Assembly: GCA_026169575.1 (NCBI GenBank)
Contig: JAPFCT010000138.1
Coordinates: 1 to 16,423 of the forward strand
Length of the DNA: 16,423 nucleotides
Origin: Faecalimonas sp.
GTDB taxonomy: Bacteria > Bacillota_A > Clostridia > Lachnospirales > Lachnospiraceae
Reading direction: 5' to 3'
The notes under the pieces are model-generated. The model saw only the letters and a program-made list of their open reading frames with translations. It was not told the origin of the DNA and searched no databases. The translations under genes and the position numbers were made by a program. Shown here piece by piece: positions 1 to 6,447 of the stretch; position 1 is the stretch's first letter; each line of letters starts with the position of its first letter.

Positions 1-385
1 CATCCATTCCGGTAAGACGAAGTGCTTCTTCCACACGCTTATCTTCTTCTGCCTGATCCAGCTTCATCATCTTCGGTCCGAACCGCACTTCACTTTCTAC
101 TGTAGAATGAAATATCTGATCATCCGGGTTCTGGAACACATATCCGACTACCCGGGAAATCTGTGCTGTCGTATAATCTTTTGTATTCATATCCCCGATA
201 AGGACATCTCCTTTCGTTGGTTTCAGAAGTCCATTCATCATCTTGACAGTCGTTGTTTTTCCCGCGCCATTCTGTCCGACGATAGCGACATTTTCACCAC
301 CTTTGATTTTCATATTGACCTTGTCTACTGCCAGAAATCCTCCCGGGTACGAAAAACTTACATCCTTTAATATCAAATCTTTCAT
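1..385 (-). CDS. Energy-coupling factor transporter ATPase, second copy (partial, 3' end outside window)
   Basis: First 128 codons of an ABC ATPase that would power the ECF importer encoded just upstream. Reading leftward from 385, the protein has Walker A GQNGAGKTT near residues 37-45 and a Q-loop QNPDDQIF near 85-92. The latter sequence is very typical of EcfA-type ATPases. The cut falls before the ABC signature and Walker B, so those cannot be checked. The start ATG shares one base with the stop of the preceding ATPase gene (TAATG arrangement), which implies translational coupling. With the other EcfA it would form the cytoplasmic ATPase heterodimer that docks on EcfT. Family call is secure. 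Assignment as EcfA1 or EcfA2 is not decided here. Confidence 0.93.
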   Translation of the reverse strand, partial: MKDLILKDVSFSYPGGFLAVDKVNMKIKGGENVAIVGQNGAGKTTTVKMMNGLLKPTKGDVLIGDMNTKDYTTAQISRVVGYVFQNPDDQIFHSTVESEVRFGPKMMKLDQAEEDKRVEEALRLTGMD

Positions 386-1242
386 TACATACCCCTTTCT
401 TTTAATGCCTTCTTAATTGCTTCCACCGCTTCTTCCTCTGTTACGGGAATCTCAGGAATCGGCAGCCCCCTCTGCTTTAATTTATTTCCGAGAACCGCCA
501 CCTGCGGCAGCGCTACGTTCTTTTCCGCCAGAGACATATCCGACAATATCTTCTGTTTTTCACCCGATGCAATGATTTCTCCATCTTTAAAAACAAGAAC
601 TTCATCTGCATATTCCGCGATCAAATCAATCTTATGCTCTACAAGAATAATTGTCTTATGCCGGTCTTTCAGCGCCTTTATAATCGCAAATACACTTTCG
701 GTTCCTTCCGGATCAAGCTGGCTTGTCGGCTCATCGATCACTAAAATGTCCGGTTCCAGCACGATCACAGAGGCAAGCGCCACACGCTGCATCTGACCTC
801 CGGACAGATCAAACGGATTCTTCTCTGCAAGAGCCTCAATATCCGTCATCCGCATCACGTCTACAACTCTCTTTTCAATTTCCTCCACCGGAACTCCCAT
901 GTTCTCCAGACCATAGGCAACTTCTTCAAATACGGTATCCTTTACCCCACTGATCTGCGTAAACGGATTTTGAAACACATATCCGATTTTGGAAGCAATA
1001 TTTCCCCCATATTCTGAGATTGGCTTTCCTTCTACAAAAACGGTACCTTCCATATCTCCCTTATAGAATTCTGGAATAAACCCGCGAAGAAGTGCGCAAA
1101 ATGAAGTTTTCCCCGCGCCATTTTCCCCAATGACTCCATAAAATTTTCCTCTTTCAATTCCTACATTCAGCTGTTTCAGTGCAGGCTCCTTCGCCAGCGG
1201 ATAAGAATATGTAACATGATCTGCCTGAATTACAAAATCCAT
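385..1242 (-). CDS. Energy-coupling factor transporter ATP-binding protein
   Basis: A complete 285-residue ABC ATPase of the EcfA type. Visible motifs in order: Walker A GENGAGKTS (39-47), Q-loop with Q91 in QNPFTQIS, signature LSGGQ (146-150), Walker B ILVIDEP (166-172) with catalytic Glu171, D-loop near 176, and switch His203. It hydrolyses ATP at the cytoplasmic face to drive the membrane EcfT/S-component complex. The start at 1242 is backed by GGGAGGG seven bases upstream. The gene overlaps the end of ecfT by 13 bases and the next ATPase by one base, so the three are one transcription and translation unit. The Q-loop region (PFTQ) departs from the common PDDQ seen in its partner, consistent with a heterodimer of unlike ATPases. 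Confidence 0.95.
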   Translation of the reverse strand: MDFVIQADHVTYSYPLAKEPALKQLNVGIERGKFYGVIGENGAGKTSFCALLRGFIPEFYKGDMEGTVFVEGKPISEYGGNIASKIGYVFQNPFTQISGVKDTVFEEVAYGLENMGVPVEEIEKRVVDVMRMTDIEALAEKNPFDLSGGQMQRVALASVIVLEPDILVIDEPTSQLDPEGTESVFAIIKALKDRHKTIILVEHKIDLIAEYADEVLVFKDGEIIASGEKQKILSDMSLAEKNVALPQVAVLGNKLKQRGLPIPEIPVTEEEAVEAIKKALKERGM

Positions 1243-2036
1243 AATGCAACCCTCCCTGCAATGACTAAAACGGTAAGAAGCACAGACGCTGCTGTAACCT
1301 GCTTTTCAATTCCGGATTTTTCCAGATGAAATACATGTGTCTTCTTGGCATCCACCGAAAATCCTCTTGCTTCCAATGTCAGAACTCTTTCTTCTGAACT
1401 GATGACTGCCCCAAGGATCAAAGGTACCAGCGACGGGAAAAACGCTTTTGCCCTGACAATCATATTTCCTTCCGTCTCTACCCCTCTTGCCTTTTGCGCA
1501 TTCATGATCGTCCTGCTGTTCTTTCCTAAAATATCGATCATCTGAAGTGTAGATGTAAATACATAGACCGCCTTATGGCTCATTCCCGATGATTCTAACG
1601 CTCTCGAAATTTCTTTGTTCTCCGTTGTCTGGAAAAACCATACGAAAATCCCTGCAATGTTCATAATCATAAATGATAAGGAAACAGCTGTCTTAAGTCC
1701 TTTTTCATAAATCGTTAAAAATCCGATTTCTGTGACCAGATTTCCACCCGGAACAAGGAACGTCTGTACAACCAAAATAATTACAGCGATCAGCGTTACC
1801 GCCTTCAGTGCCTTTATGCATTTTTTTAACGCACCGCTTGCTGCACATAAAATCGGAATCACGAAAAACAATGGAATCAACAGTAATGACAGTCCATACT
1901 TTGTTACATGAATTGTTCCAATTACAAACGTACACACAGTATATAGAATCACGATCAGAAGTTTCGTTGACGGATAGAGCGCCGCCAGCTTATTGTCTTT
2001 GTGAATTTGAATTTTATCAAGATAAGTTTTTTCCAT
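1230..2036 (-). CDS. Energy-coupling factor transporter transmembrane protein EcfT
   Basis: 268-residue membrane scaffold of an ECF importer. Several hydrophobic segments occupy roughly residues 25-65, 78-95, 117-136, 200-215 and 248-266. The cytoplasmic coupling region carries two Ala-Arg-Gly motifs, at 183-185 (KARGVE) and 223-225 (LEARGF). These are the hallmark EcfT contacts with the two ATPases. The start at 2036 has AGAGG five bases upstream. It follows the S-component gene by 63 bases and overlaps the first EcfA gene by 13, giving the order S-T-A-A'. A complete private T-A-A' module beside one S gene suggests a dedicated (group I type) transporter rather than an S component that shares a global ECF module. 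Whether other S components also use it cannot be judged here. Confidence 0.93.
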   Translation of the reverse strand: MEKTYLDKIQIHKDNKLAALYPSTKLLIVILYTVCTFVIGTIHVTKYGLSLLLIPLFFVIPILCAASGALKKCIKALKAVTLIAVIILVVQTFLVPGGNLVTEIGFLTIYEKGLKTAVSLSFMIMNIAGIFVWFFQTTENKEISRALESSGMSHKAVYVFTSTLQMIDILGKNSRTIMNAQKARGVETEGNMIVRAKAFFPSLVPLILGAVISSEERVLTLEARGFSVDAKKTHVFHLEKSGIEKQVTAASVLLTVLVIAGRVALWIL

Positions 2037-2099
2037 AGCATCCTCTTTTACAATTTGTTAACGAGTTTCTTTTCCGAAGACTTGCAGGAGGTATCGCCT

Positions 2100-2711
2100 T
2101 TAACTTTCTTTTTTCTCTTTTATGTAATTCACTCCGCATCCGAATTTCACCAATGTCCGGGGTGGAATCACTTTGATCACAAACCAGCAGATGGTGCATG
2201 AGATGATGCGGTCAAGCAATGTAAATACACCTTCTGTTCCAAAAAATGCCGCCCAGATATTTGCACCTGCCGCCATGGCTGCTGCTGTAATGATTGATGT
2301 TCCTCCACCGGTCACTCCGCCATATACAAGTACAACGATCGGAGCTGAAGAAATGATAGACACCGCTGCCATAACAATCGTAGAAAATAACCATTTCCAC
2401 CATGTGCTGAACATTTTCTTTCTTGCAAGAAATCCCGTCACAAGCCCTGCCAGTATATTAACCGGAATAAATGCAAAATTGACCGGATTCGCAATACCTG
2501 TCACAACGTTTGTCAGTCCCCCCGCTGTTGCACCTACCCACGGTCCGCAAAGCATCGCCGCAAAGATTGTTCCGATTGTATCAAGATACATCGGAAGTTT
2601 TAAGATGGAGGCCAGCTGCCCTCCGACAAAATTGACTGCGACCGCTACCGGAATGATCAGAATCGCCAGCATTGAAAAATCGTCCTTAACTGAATATTTT
2701 TTGTTTTCCAT
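2100..2711 (-). CDS. ECF transporter substrate-binding S component, CD3073-like
   Basis: 203-residue integral membrane protein with about six hydrophobic segments (about 12-34, 44-58, 60-75, 78-96, 108-132, 140-180). It starts with a short charged N-terminus and ends in a basic tail. The stretch MYLDTIGTIF (41-50) followed by CGPWVGA and the later PVNFAFIPVN resembles S components of the ECF riboflavin-type superfamily. From memory it matches the family NCBI calls CD3073, a putative S component of unknown substrate. The start at 2711 was chosen over an in-frame extension of 40 residues because GGAGGAG lies just before it and the added residues are not membrane-like. First gene of the leftward operon. 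The neighbouring desulfidase and regulator hint at a sulfur-containing, perhaps pyrimidine-like substrate, which is inference only. Confidence 0.88.
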   Translation of the reverse strand: MENKKYSVKDDFSMLAILIIPVAVAVNFVGGQLASILKLPMYLDTIGTIFAAMLCGPWVGATAGGLTNVVTGIANPVNFAFIPVNILAGLVTGFLARKKMFSTWWKWLFSTIVMAAVSIISSAPIVVLVYGGVTGGGTSIITAAAMAAGANIWAAFFGTEGVFTLLDRIISCTICWFVIKVIPPRTLVKFGCGVNYIKEKKES

Positions 2712-2788
2712 GTTCTCTCCTCCTAAATTTAAAAATTTCCTCCTGAGTCTCTGGATAAGCAGGTGAATTGTCTGCCAATATTTCCAAC

Positions 2789-2817
2789 TTGACTTTATTG
2801 TAGTGCAATAATATAAT
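2789..2817 (+). promoter_or_regulatory. Sigma-A promoter of the Crp/Fnr-family regulator gene
   Basis: TTGACT at 2789-2794 and a perfect TATAAT at 2812-2817, spaced by 17 bases. The predicted start is near 2824, about 60 bases before the regulator ATG. The palindrome at 2822-2841 covers that start site, so the regulator probably represses its own transcription when bound. Confidence 0.8.
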
Positions 2818-2825
2818 GTTGAAAA
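2797..2825 (-). promoter_or_regulatory. Likely promoter of the ECF transporter operon
   Basis: On the minus strand, TACAAT (2797-2802) is preceded at 17 bases by TTTTCA (2820-2825), a poor -35. The predicted start is near 2790. The weak -35 overlaps the palindrome at 2822-2841, whose centre would be near -41.5, the class II activator position for Crp/Fnr proteins. This fits an activator-dependent promoter. Other AT-rich hexamers are present, so the exact start is uncertain. Confidence 0.5.
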
Positions 2826-2841
2826 TGACAAATGTCATTTT
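2822..2841. promoter_or_regulatory. Crp/Fnr-type operator palindrome
   Basis: A perfect inverted repeat: AAAATGACA and TGTCATTTT around AA. The core reads ATGAC-N4-GTCAT, the same 5-4-5 architecture as Fnr sites (TTGAT-N4-ATCAA) but with different half-site bases. It lies between the divergent transporter and regulator genes, so the adjacent Crp/Fnr-family protein is the obvious candidate binder. Confidence 0.75.
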
Positions 2842-2884
2842 ATTGTGTGTTTTACCCAAATAAAAGGAGGCTTTTAAACTTATT

Positions 2885-3583
2885 ATGTGCAATAACACCA
2901 CAAAGGTTTTGGAAATGATACTGGATCAAACATATAGTAAAAATCCTCTTGATTCCTTGCAGGATCTTGTACCGGCAAGTCAGCTGATCGTGCTGAATAA
3001 GAATGATATTCTGATCAATCAACACGATCCTTTAAAAGATATGTACTTTCTTTTAAGCGGACATATGTCTGTCCTAAATCAAATTGACTGGAGTGATGAC
3101 AACATCGTAGATTCCCTGGAACCACTTGATATTATCGGATTCATTGAATATTTAAATAATATCGGCACATACACTTCCTACGTTGTGGCAGATACAAAAT
3201 GTATTCTTTACCGGATGTCGATCAAGGATTTTGCAAAACGGATTCAGACAGACGCCACGCTCTGTTACAAGACACTTCTCGTCTTTGCAAAAATCACGGA
3301 GTCTAACATGAACCGGGCCGAGATCCATTCTCTTTTTCATTCCAGAGATGTTTTAGGGCACTTTCTTTATCTGCAGGCAGAAAAATCAGGGGATTTCCCA
3401 TTTGTCTGTCCCATGACCCGGTCTATGATAGCAGATAAACTGCACATTAACCTCCGCACGCTTTACCGATATATTGACTTCATGAAAGAAAACCGTTTTC
3501 TATGTCTGAAAGGCGGAAAAATCGTGATCACAAAAGAACATTTCAGAAACTTGGAAGAACGATATGGCAACATTGTTCTCTGA
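2885..3583 (+). CDS. Crp/Fnr family transcriptional regulator
   Basis: 232-residue regulator with a cyclic-nucleotide-binding-type beta-roll at about 30-115 (YFLLSGHMSVL is a typical strand pair). A long dimerisation helix follows at about 122-150, and a winged helix-turn-helix at about 178-225 (MTRSMIADKLHINLRTLYRY). It most resembles the YeiL-like branch. The phosphate-binding cassette expected for cAMP (GE...RSA) is replaced by GFIEYLNNIGTYTS, so cAMP is an unlikely ligand. No cysteine cluster like that of Fnr is evident. AAGGAGG lies 14 bases before the ATG, an unusually long spacing; no better start is visible. The gene is transcribed away from the ECF operon and is followed 31 bases later by the desulfidase gene. 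The palindrome at 2822-2841 is its likely site, serving both operons. Confidence 0.9.
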   Translation: MCNNTTKVLEMILDQTYSKNPLDSLQDLVPASQLIVLNKNDILINQHDPLKDMYFLLSGHMSVLNQIDWSDDNIVDSLEPLDIIGFIEYLNNIGTYTSYVVADTKCILYRMSIKDFAKRIQTDATLCYKTLLVFAKITESNMNRAEIHSLFHSRDVLGHFLYLQAEKSGDFPFVCPMTRSMIADKLHINLRTLYRYIDFMKENRFLCLKGGKIVITKEHFRNLEERYGNIVL

Positions 3584-3614
3584 CATATTTTTTACCTAAA
3601 GGAGGTCCCATCTC

Positions 3615-4175
3615 ATGAAAAAAATTGTATTTGTATCGCACTGTATTTTAAATACAGCCGCAAAGGTCGTACTGTATGATCAGGAAGAAATCGATGCAGA
3701 AGAAGCGCTTCGCAAAAAATTTATGTACAAGATCATCGACAGGGAAATTATGGTTATACAGCTTCCATGTCCGGAATTTACACTTTACGGAGCCAGACGC
3801 TGGGGACATGTAAGCAATCAGTTTGATAATCCTTTTTTCCGCAGACACTGTCGTGACATCTTGTCTCCCATTCTTGACCAGTTAAAAGAGTACCTTGCAA
3901 ACGATGACATGTTTGAAGTACTTGGATTTGTGGGCGTTGACGGAAGTCCAAGCTGCGGTGTAGATTATACCTGCCGCGGAAACTGGTATGGCTCCTTTGG
4001 CTGCCGCACTGATTTATCCCGGACACTTGCTGACTGCCATCTGGAAAAAGGACCGGGGATATTTTTTGATGAACTACAAAACATGCTCCGGGAAGAACAT
4101 CTCGACAAACAAATCGTCATTTCTTCCCTCTTTGCACCAGAGCCTGAAAAATGTTTGAATCTGCTTGATTCCTAG
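3615..4175 (+). CDS. TudS/DUF523-related putative desulfidase, CD3072-like
   Basis: 186-residue soluble protein. Three cysteines stand where TudS (2-thiouracil desulfidase) and DUF523 proteins hold a [4Fe-4S] cluster: Cys10 in SHCILN, Cys52 in LPCPEF and Cys114 in DGSPSCG. Glu54 follows the second cysteine as in the family's PE motif. TudS removes sulfur from thiouracil to give uracil and sulfide, and related enzymes act on other thio compounds. From memory this corresponds to the CD3072 family, described as TudS-related, which travels with the CD3073 S component. Both are present here. AAAGGAGG lies nine bases before the ATG. It is co-transcribed with the Crp/Fnr regulator. Extra cysteines (79, 120, 130, 141, 180) have no assigned role. 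The actual substrate is not shown by the sequence. Confidence 0.85.
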   Translation: MKKIVFVSHCILNTAAKVVLYDQEEIDAEEALRKKFMYKIIDREIMVIQLPCPEFTLYGARRWGHVSNQFDNPFFRRHCRDILSPILDQLKEYLANDDMFEVLGFVGVDGSPSCGVDYTCRGNWYGSFGCRTDLSRTLADCHLEKGPGIFFDELQNMLREEHLDKQIVISSLFAPEPEKCLNLLDS

Positions 4176-4209
4176 TCTGCTGTCTCATTCATATTTATCT
4201 TAATAATAC

Positions 4210-4259
4210 AAAAACAGGCATAAAATTGATGTAATCCACCTGATTTTATGCCTGTTTTT
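4210..4259. terminator. Bidirectional intrinsic terminator
   Basis: A 17-bp stem pairs 4210-4226 with 4243-4259 around a 16-base loop. The stem begins with A residues and ends with T residues, so it works on paper in both directions. It ends the rightward regulator-desulfidase operon and backs up termination of the leftward NUDIX transcript. Confidence 0.85.
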
Positions 4260-4293
4260 ATATCACTATGTATCTTTTTATTGTCAACAAAAA

Positions 4294-4307
4294 AGAGAAT
4301 CTTCTCT
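4294..4307 (-). terminator. Weak terminator hairpin after the NUDIX gene
   Basis: On the minus strand AGAGA-AGAT-TCTCT is followed by a run of Ts (TTTTTTGTT) eight bases past the NUDIX stop. The stem has only five base pairs, so it is probably secondary to the larger hairpin further on. Confidence 0.45.
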
Positions 4308-4314
4308 CATTTTT

Positions 4315-4797
4315 CTAGCAATCTGTCAAAATCCTCTTCCCATCCAAAGCCGCATATTGCAGAACATCATTGGTATCGTAGACTAATTTTAACGAAAAGA
4401 ACGGATGATTTTCTTCCAGAAGCCGCAGAAAAATCTTATCTCCTTCCCACAAGTTCAAATCATAGACCGCTGCTTTTTCTACCCATTCCAGTTCCCCTTC
4501 ATCACATGAAACCGGTGTCCCTTCAAAACCGTCTGCGGTAAAAAGAGACATATATTCTATCGTGTCTTCTCCGTATACAAATGTTACAATCCCCCGGTAC
4601 TGCCACGAAGTCAGTGTGTAGCCGGTCTCCTCTTTGACTTCTCTGAAAAGGCACTCTTCCGGACTTTCATTTTTCTCAAAATGCCCGCCAACACCGATCC
4701 ACTTATCCCGATTGACATCGTTTTCCTTTACGGTACGATGTAACATCAGATATTTTCCGTCTTTTTCTATGTAACACAACGTGCTTAATTCTTTCAT
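4315..4797 (-). CDS. NUDIX hydrolase (8-oxo-dGTP diphosphatase-like)
   Basis: 160-residue NUDIX-fold pyrophosphohydrolase. The complete NUDIX box runs from 38 to 60: G38, then Glu44 after five residues, then R52-E53, E56-E57 and G59. That matches GX5EX7REUXEEXGU exactly, so the metal-binding helix is intact. The rest (FTADGFEG, DEGELEWV, LWEGDKIFL) resembles Firmicutes proteins annotated as 8-oxo-dGTP diphosphatase. They would sanitise oxidised nucleotides, but substrate specificity cannot be read reliably from this family. The start at 4797 is preferred over an in-frame codon at 4848 because AGGGGA sits a few bases upstream and the protein then begins at the first beta strand. It lies downstream of the HIT gene on the same strand, with a 126-base gap, so it may have its own promoter. 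Confidence 0.9.
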   Translation of the reverse strand: MKELSTLCYIEKDGKYLMLHRTVKENDVNRDKWIGVGGHFEKNESPEECLFREVKEETGYTLTSWQYRGIVTFVYGEDTIEYMSLFTADGFEGTPVSCDEGELEWVEKAAVYDLNLWEGDKIFLRLLEENHPFFSLKLVYDTNDVLQYAALDGKRILTDC

Positions 4798-4923
4798 TTG
4801 CAGTCCCCTTTTCCAAATCACCGAAATAGATGCAGTATATAACCGCAATCATATACGCCCCACAATTATCTTAATCTTCTGCTCCCAACTCTTTTCACAG
4901 CTATATAATAGTCAATCCTATCA

Positions 4924-5382
4924 TTACACCAACCGTTCGAGTTGTCCCAACAATTTCGATTTCATTTCTTTCAATTCTGTCTCGGAAGGAATGTTTTCTT
5001 CACTGTACATCAATTCCATAGGATACCACCATACAGGACCTTTTCCATGATTTCCATAATTTTCTATATCACCGGTTACTCTTGGAAACAAATGCCAGTG
5101 AAGATGCGTATCTCCATTCCCCAGCAATTCATAATTCATTTTTTCTGCACCAAATGCCTTTGCTACTGCCTCCGCCACAATAGACATTTCCTCCAGATAT
5201 TTCATTTTGGTATCATGTGCTAATGCAAACAACTCCGTCTGATGCTCTTTGCATAAAAATAGTGTATAACCCTTAAAATGTTGATTATCCCCAAGCACAA
5301 CATATCCTGTTTCCAGTTCTTTTACAAAATATGGATTTGTCCCTTCTTTTATCATCTGAATTCTTTCACAAATAAAACACAT
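4924..5382 (-). CDS. HIT family hydrolase
   Basis: 152-residue histidine-triad protein. The active-site motif HLHWHLFPR places His93, His95 and His97 as the triad, preceded by a conserved Asn89-Gly-Asp. An N-terminal CFIC pair (Cys2, Cys5) resembles the metal-binding pair in bacterial HIT proteins. Members hydrolyse nucleotide phosphoramidates or dinucleoside polyphosphates in the cytoplasm. The natural substrate here is not evident. GGAGGG lies about nine bases before the ATG. It neighbours the NUDIX gene on the same strand, and the two could form a small nucleotide clean-up pair, although the spacing leaves this open. Length is normal for the family. Confidence 0.92.
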   Translation of the reverse strand: MCFICERIQMIKEGTNPYFVKELETGYVVLGDNQHFKGYTLFLCKEHQTELFALAHDTKMKYLEEMSIVAEAVAKAFGAEKMNYELLGNGDTHLHWHLFPRVTGDIENYGNHGKGPVWWYPMELMYSEENIPSETELKEMKSKLLGQLERLV

Positions 5383-5462
5383 ACATGTATCCCTCCAAAT
5401 CGTTCTTCTTCAAAATAGTTTAACAAATGTACCAGCTTTTTTCCACTATATCTACTATCTTT

Positions 5463-6296
5463 CTAAACAGCTGCGAAAAATTTTTCCGCCAGCATCACAT
5501 TGACTTCTCCGCCAAGCAGCATAATATACATACACGCATACAGCCAGAGCATAATGAGCATGATTGTTGTCATACTTCCATACATCGTGGAAAATCCGGT
5601 AAAGATATTGACATATGCCGAGAAGATATAGGACGCTGCCGCCCATCCGATCGCAGTCAGAAATGCCCCCGGAAACTGTCTGATAAATTTTGTTTTCTTA
5701 TTTGGAAGGAAATGATAAATCGTCATGGAGAACACGGTCAATACTACTATGGATGCAATTGCGCGCACGTTGATGATCAGATCTATGATTCCTTTCATAA
5801 AAGGATAGTGATTGACGATGAAAATACTCAACCGGTCACCAAAACCGAGAATGACAAGAGAAAGCACAATCGCAATGATAAACAGTACGGTGTAAAATGC
5901 AGCGCGCAGACGCAGATAAATATAATTTCTCGTCTCCTTACTTCCATAGACACAGTTGAGCCCCGCACTCATCGCAAGAACTCCCCTGCCCGCAGACCAG
6001 ATTGCAACAAGTCCGGTCAGGGAGATCATCGCCTGAGACTGGTTATATACCTGATTGACAATCGAAACGATCATCGGGTAGATTGTCTTCGGTAGTACAT
6101 GTGTCACTGCGCGCAGCACATCATCTTTTGTCACCGGGGTATACTGTACCAGCGCGAGAAGCAGCATGATAAAAGGAATCATCGACAGCACAATAAAAAA
6201 GGCTGACTGTGCCGCATATGCACCTGTATGATTTTCTGAAATTCTATCCAGAATCCGGTTCAGCAACCGGTATTTTTTCATTATCGTTTCTTTCAT
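5463..6296 (-). CDS. YihY/virulence factor BrkB family membrane protein
   Basis: 277-residue inner-membrane protein with six hydrophobic segments at about 31-50, 91-110, 134-152, 176-195, 210-230 and 241-263. The family's conserved C-terminal region is present: WLYACMYIMLLGGEVN (251-266), in which the W-L-Y and the Gly-Gly-Glu are diagnostic. The molecular function of YihY/BrkB proteins is not established. Older labels as ribonuclease BN or serum-resistance factor should not be carried over. The start at 6296 was chosen because AAGGAG lies seven bases upstream; an in-frame codon at 6323 lacks this. A promoter is predicted at 6327-6356. No clear terminator follows before the HIT gene. Confidence 0.9.
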   Translation of the reverse strand: MKETIMKKYRLLNRILDRISENHTGAYAAQSAFFIVLSMIPFIMLLLALVQYTPVTKDDVLRAVTHVLPKTIYPMIVSIVNQVYNQSQAMISLTGLVAIWSAGRGVLAMSAGLNCVYGSKETRNYIYLRLRAAFYTVLFIIAIVLSLVILGFGDRLSIFIVNHYPFMKGIIDLIINVRAIASIVVLTVFSMTIYHFLPNKKTKFIRQFPGAFLTAIGWAAASYIFSAYVNIFTGFSTMYGSMTTIMLIMLWLYACMYIMLLGGEVNVMLAEKFFAAV

Positions 6297-6326
6297 CGGA
6301 CTTCTCCTTCTTTTTTCTAACACATC

Positions 6327-6356
6327 ATCTTACCATGCTTTTCTCTGTGAATGCAA
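6327..6356 (-). promoter_or_regulatory. Likely promoter of the YihY/BrkB gene
   Basis: On the minus strand TAAGAT (6327-6332) is preceded by TGG, giving an extended -10, with a weak TTGCAT (6351-6356) 18 bases further upstream. The predicted start is near 6320, leaving a short leader of about 24 bases containing the ribosome site. Confidence 0.55.
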
Positions 6357-6379
6357 TCTGTTTTTTAAAACTTATCTTT

Positions 6380-6425
6380 GGAACTTACATTTTGGAACCT
6401 ACATTTTTTATAGAACCTGCATTTT
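6380..6425. repeat. Three imperfect 14-bp direct repeats
   Basis: Copies at 6380-6393, 6394-6407 and 6412-6425 follow the pattern (G/A)GAAC(C/T)T(A/G)CATTTT. The first two abut and the third follows after four bases. They lie in the non-coding gap between the SpoIID-like stop and the BrkB promoter, about 25 to 70 bases upstream of the predicted -35. They may be binding sites or simply slippage products. Confidence 0.7.
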
Positions 6426-6447
6426 ACATTCCACATTGTGTAAGGGA

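Noticed and set aside
2173..2766. 197-codon plus-strand frame opposite the S-component gene
   Set aside because: It is the antisense shadow of a well-supported membrane protein gene, with no ribosome site or family resemblance.
2712..2831. In-frame 40-residue N-terminal extension of the S-component gene
   Set aside because: The extension crosses the predicted promoter, is not membrane-like, and lacks a ribosome site; GGAGGAG sits right before the ATG at 2711.
5427..6095. 222-codon plus-strand frame opposite the BrkB gene
   Set aside because: Antisense shadow; the His/Arg/Asp-rich composition is typical of a reversed hydrophobic gene and no motif is seen.
6380..6425. Short CRISPR-like array
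   Set aside because: The units are only 14 bases, nearly adjacent, with no spacers and no cas genes in view.
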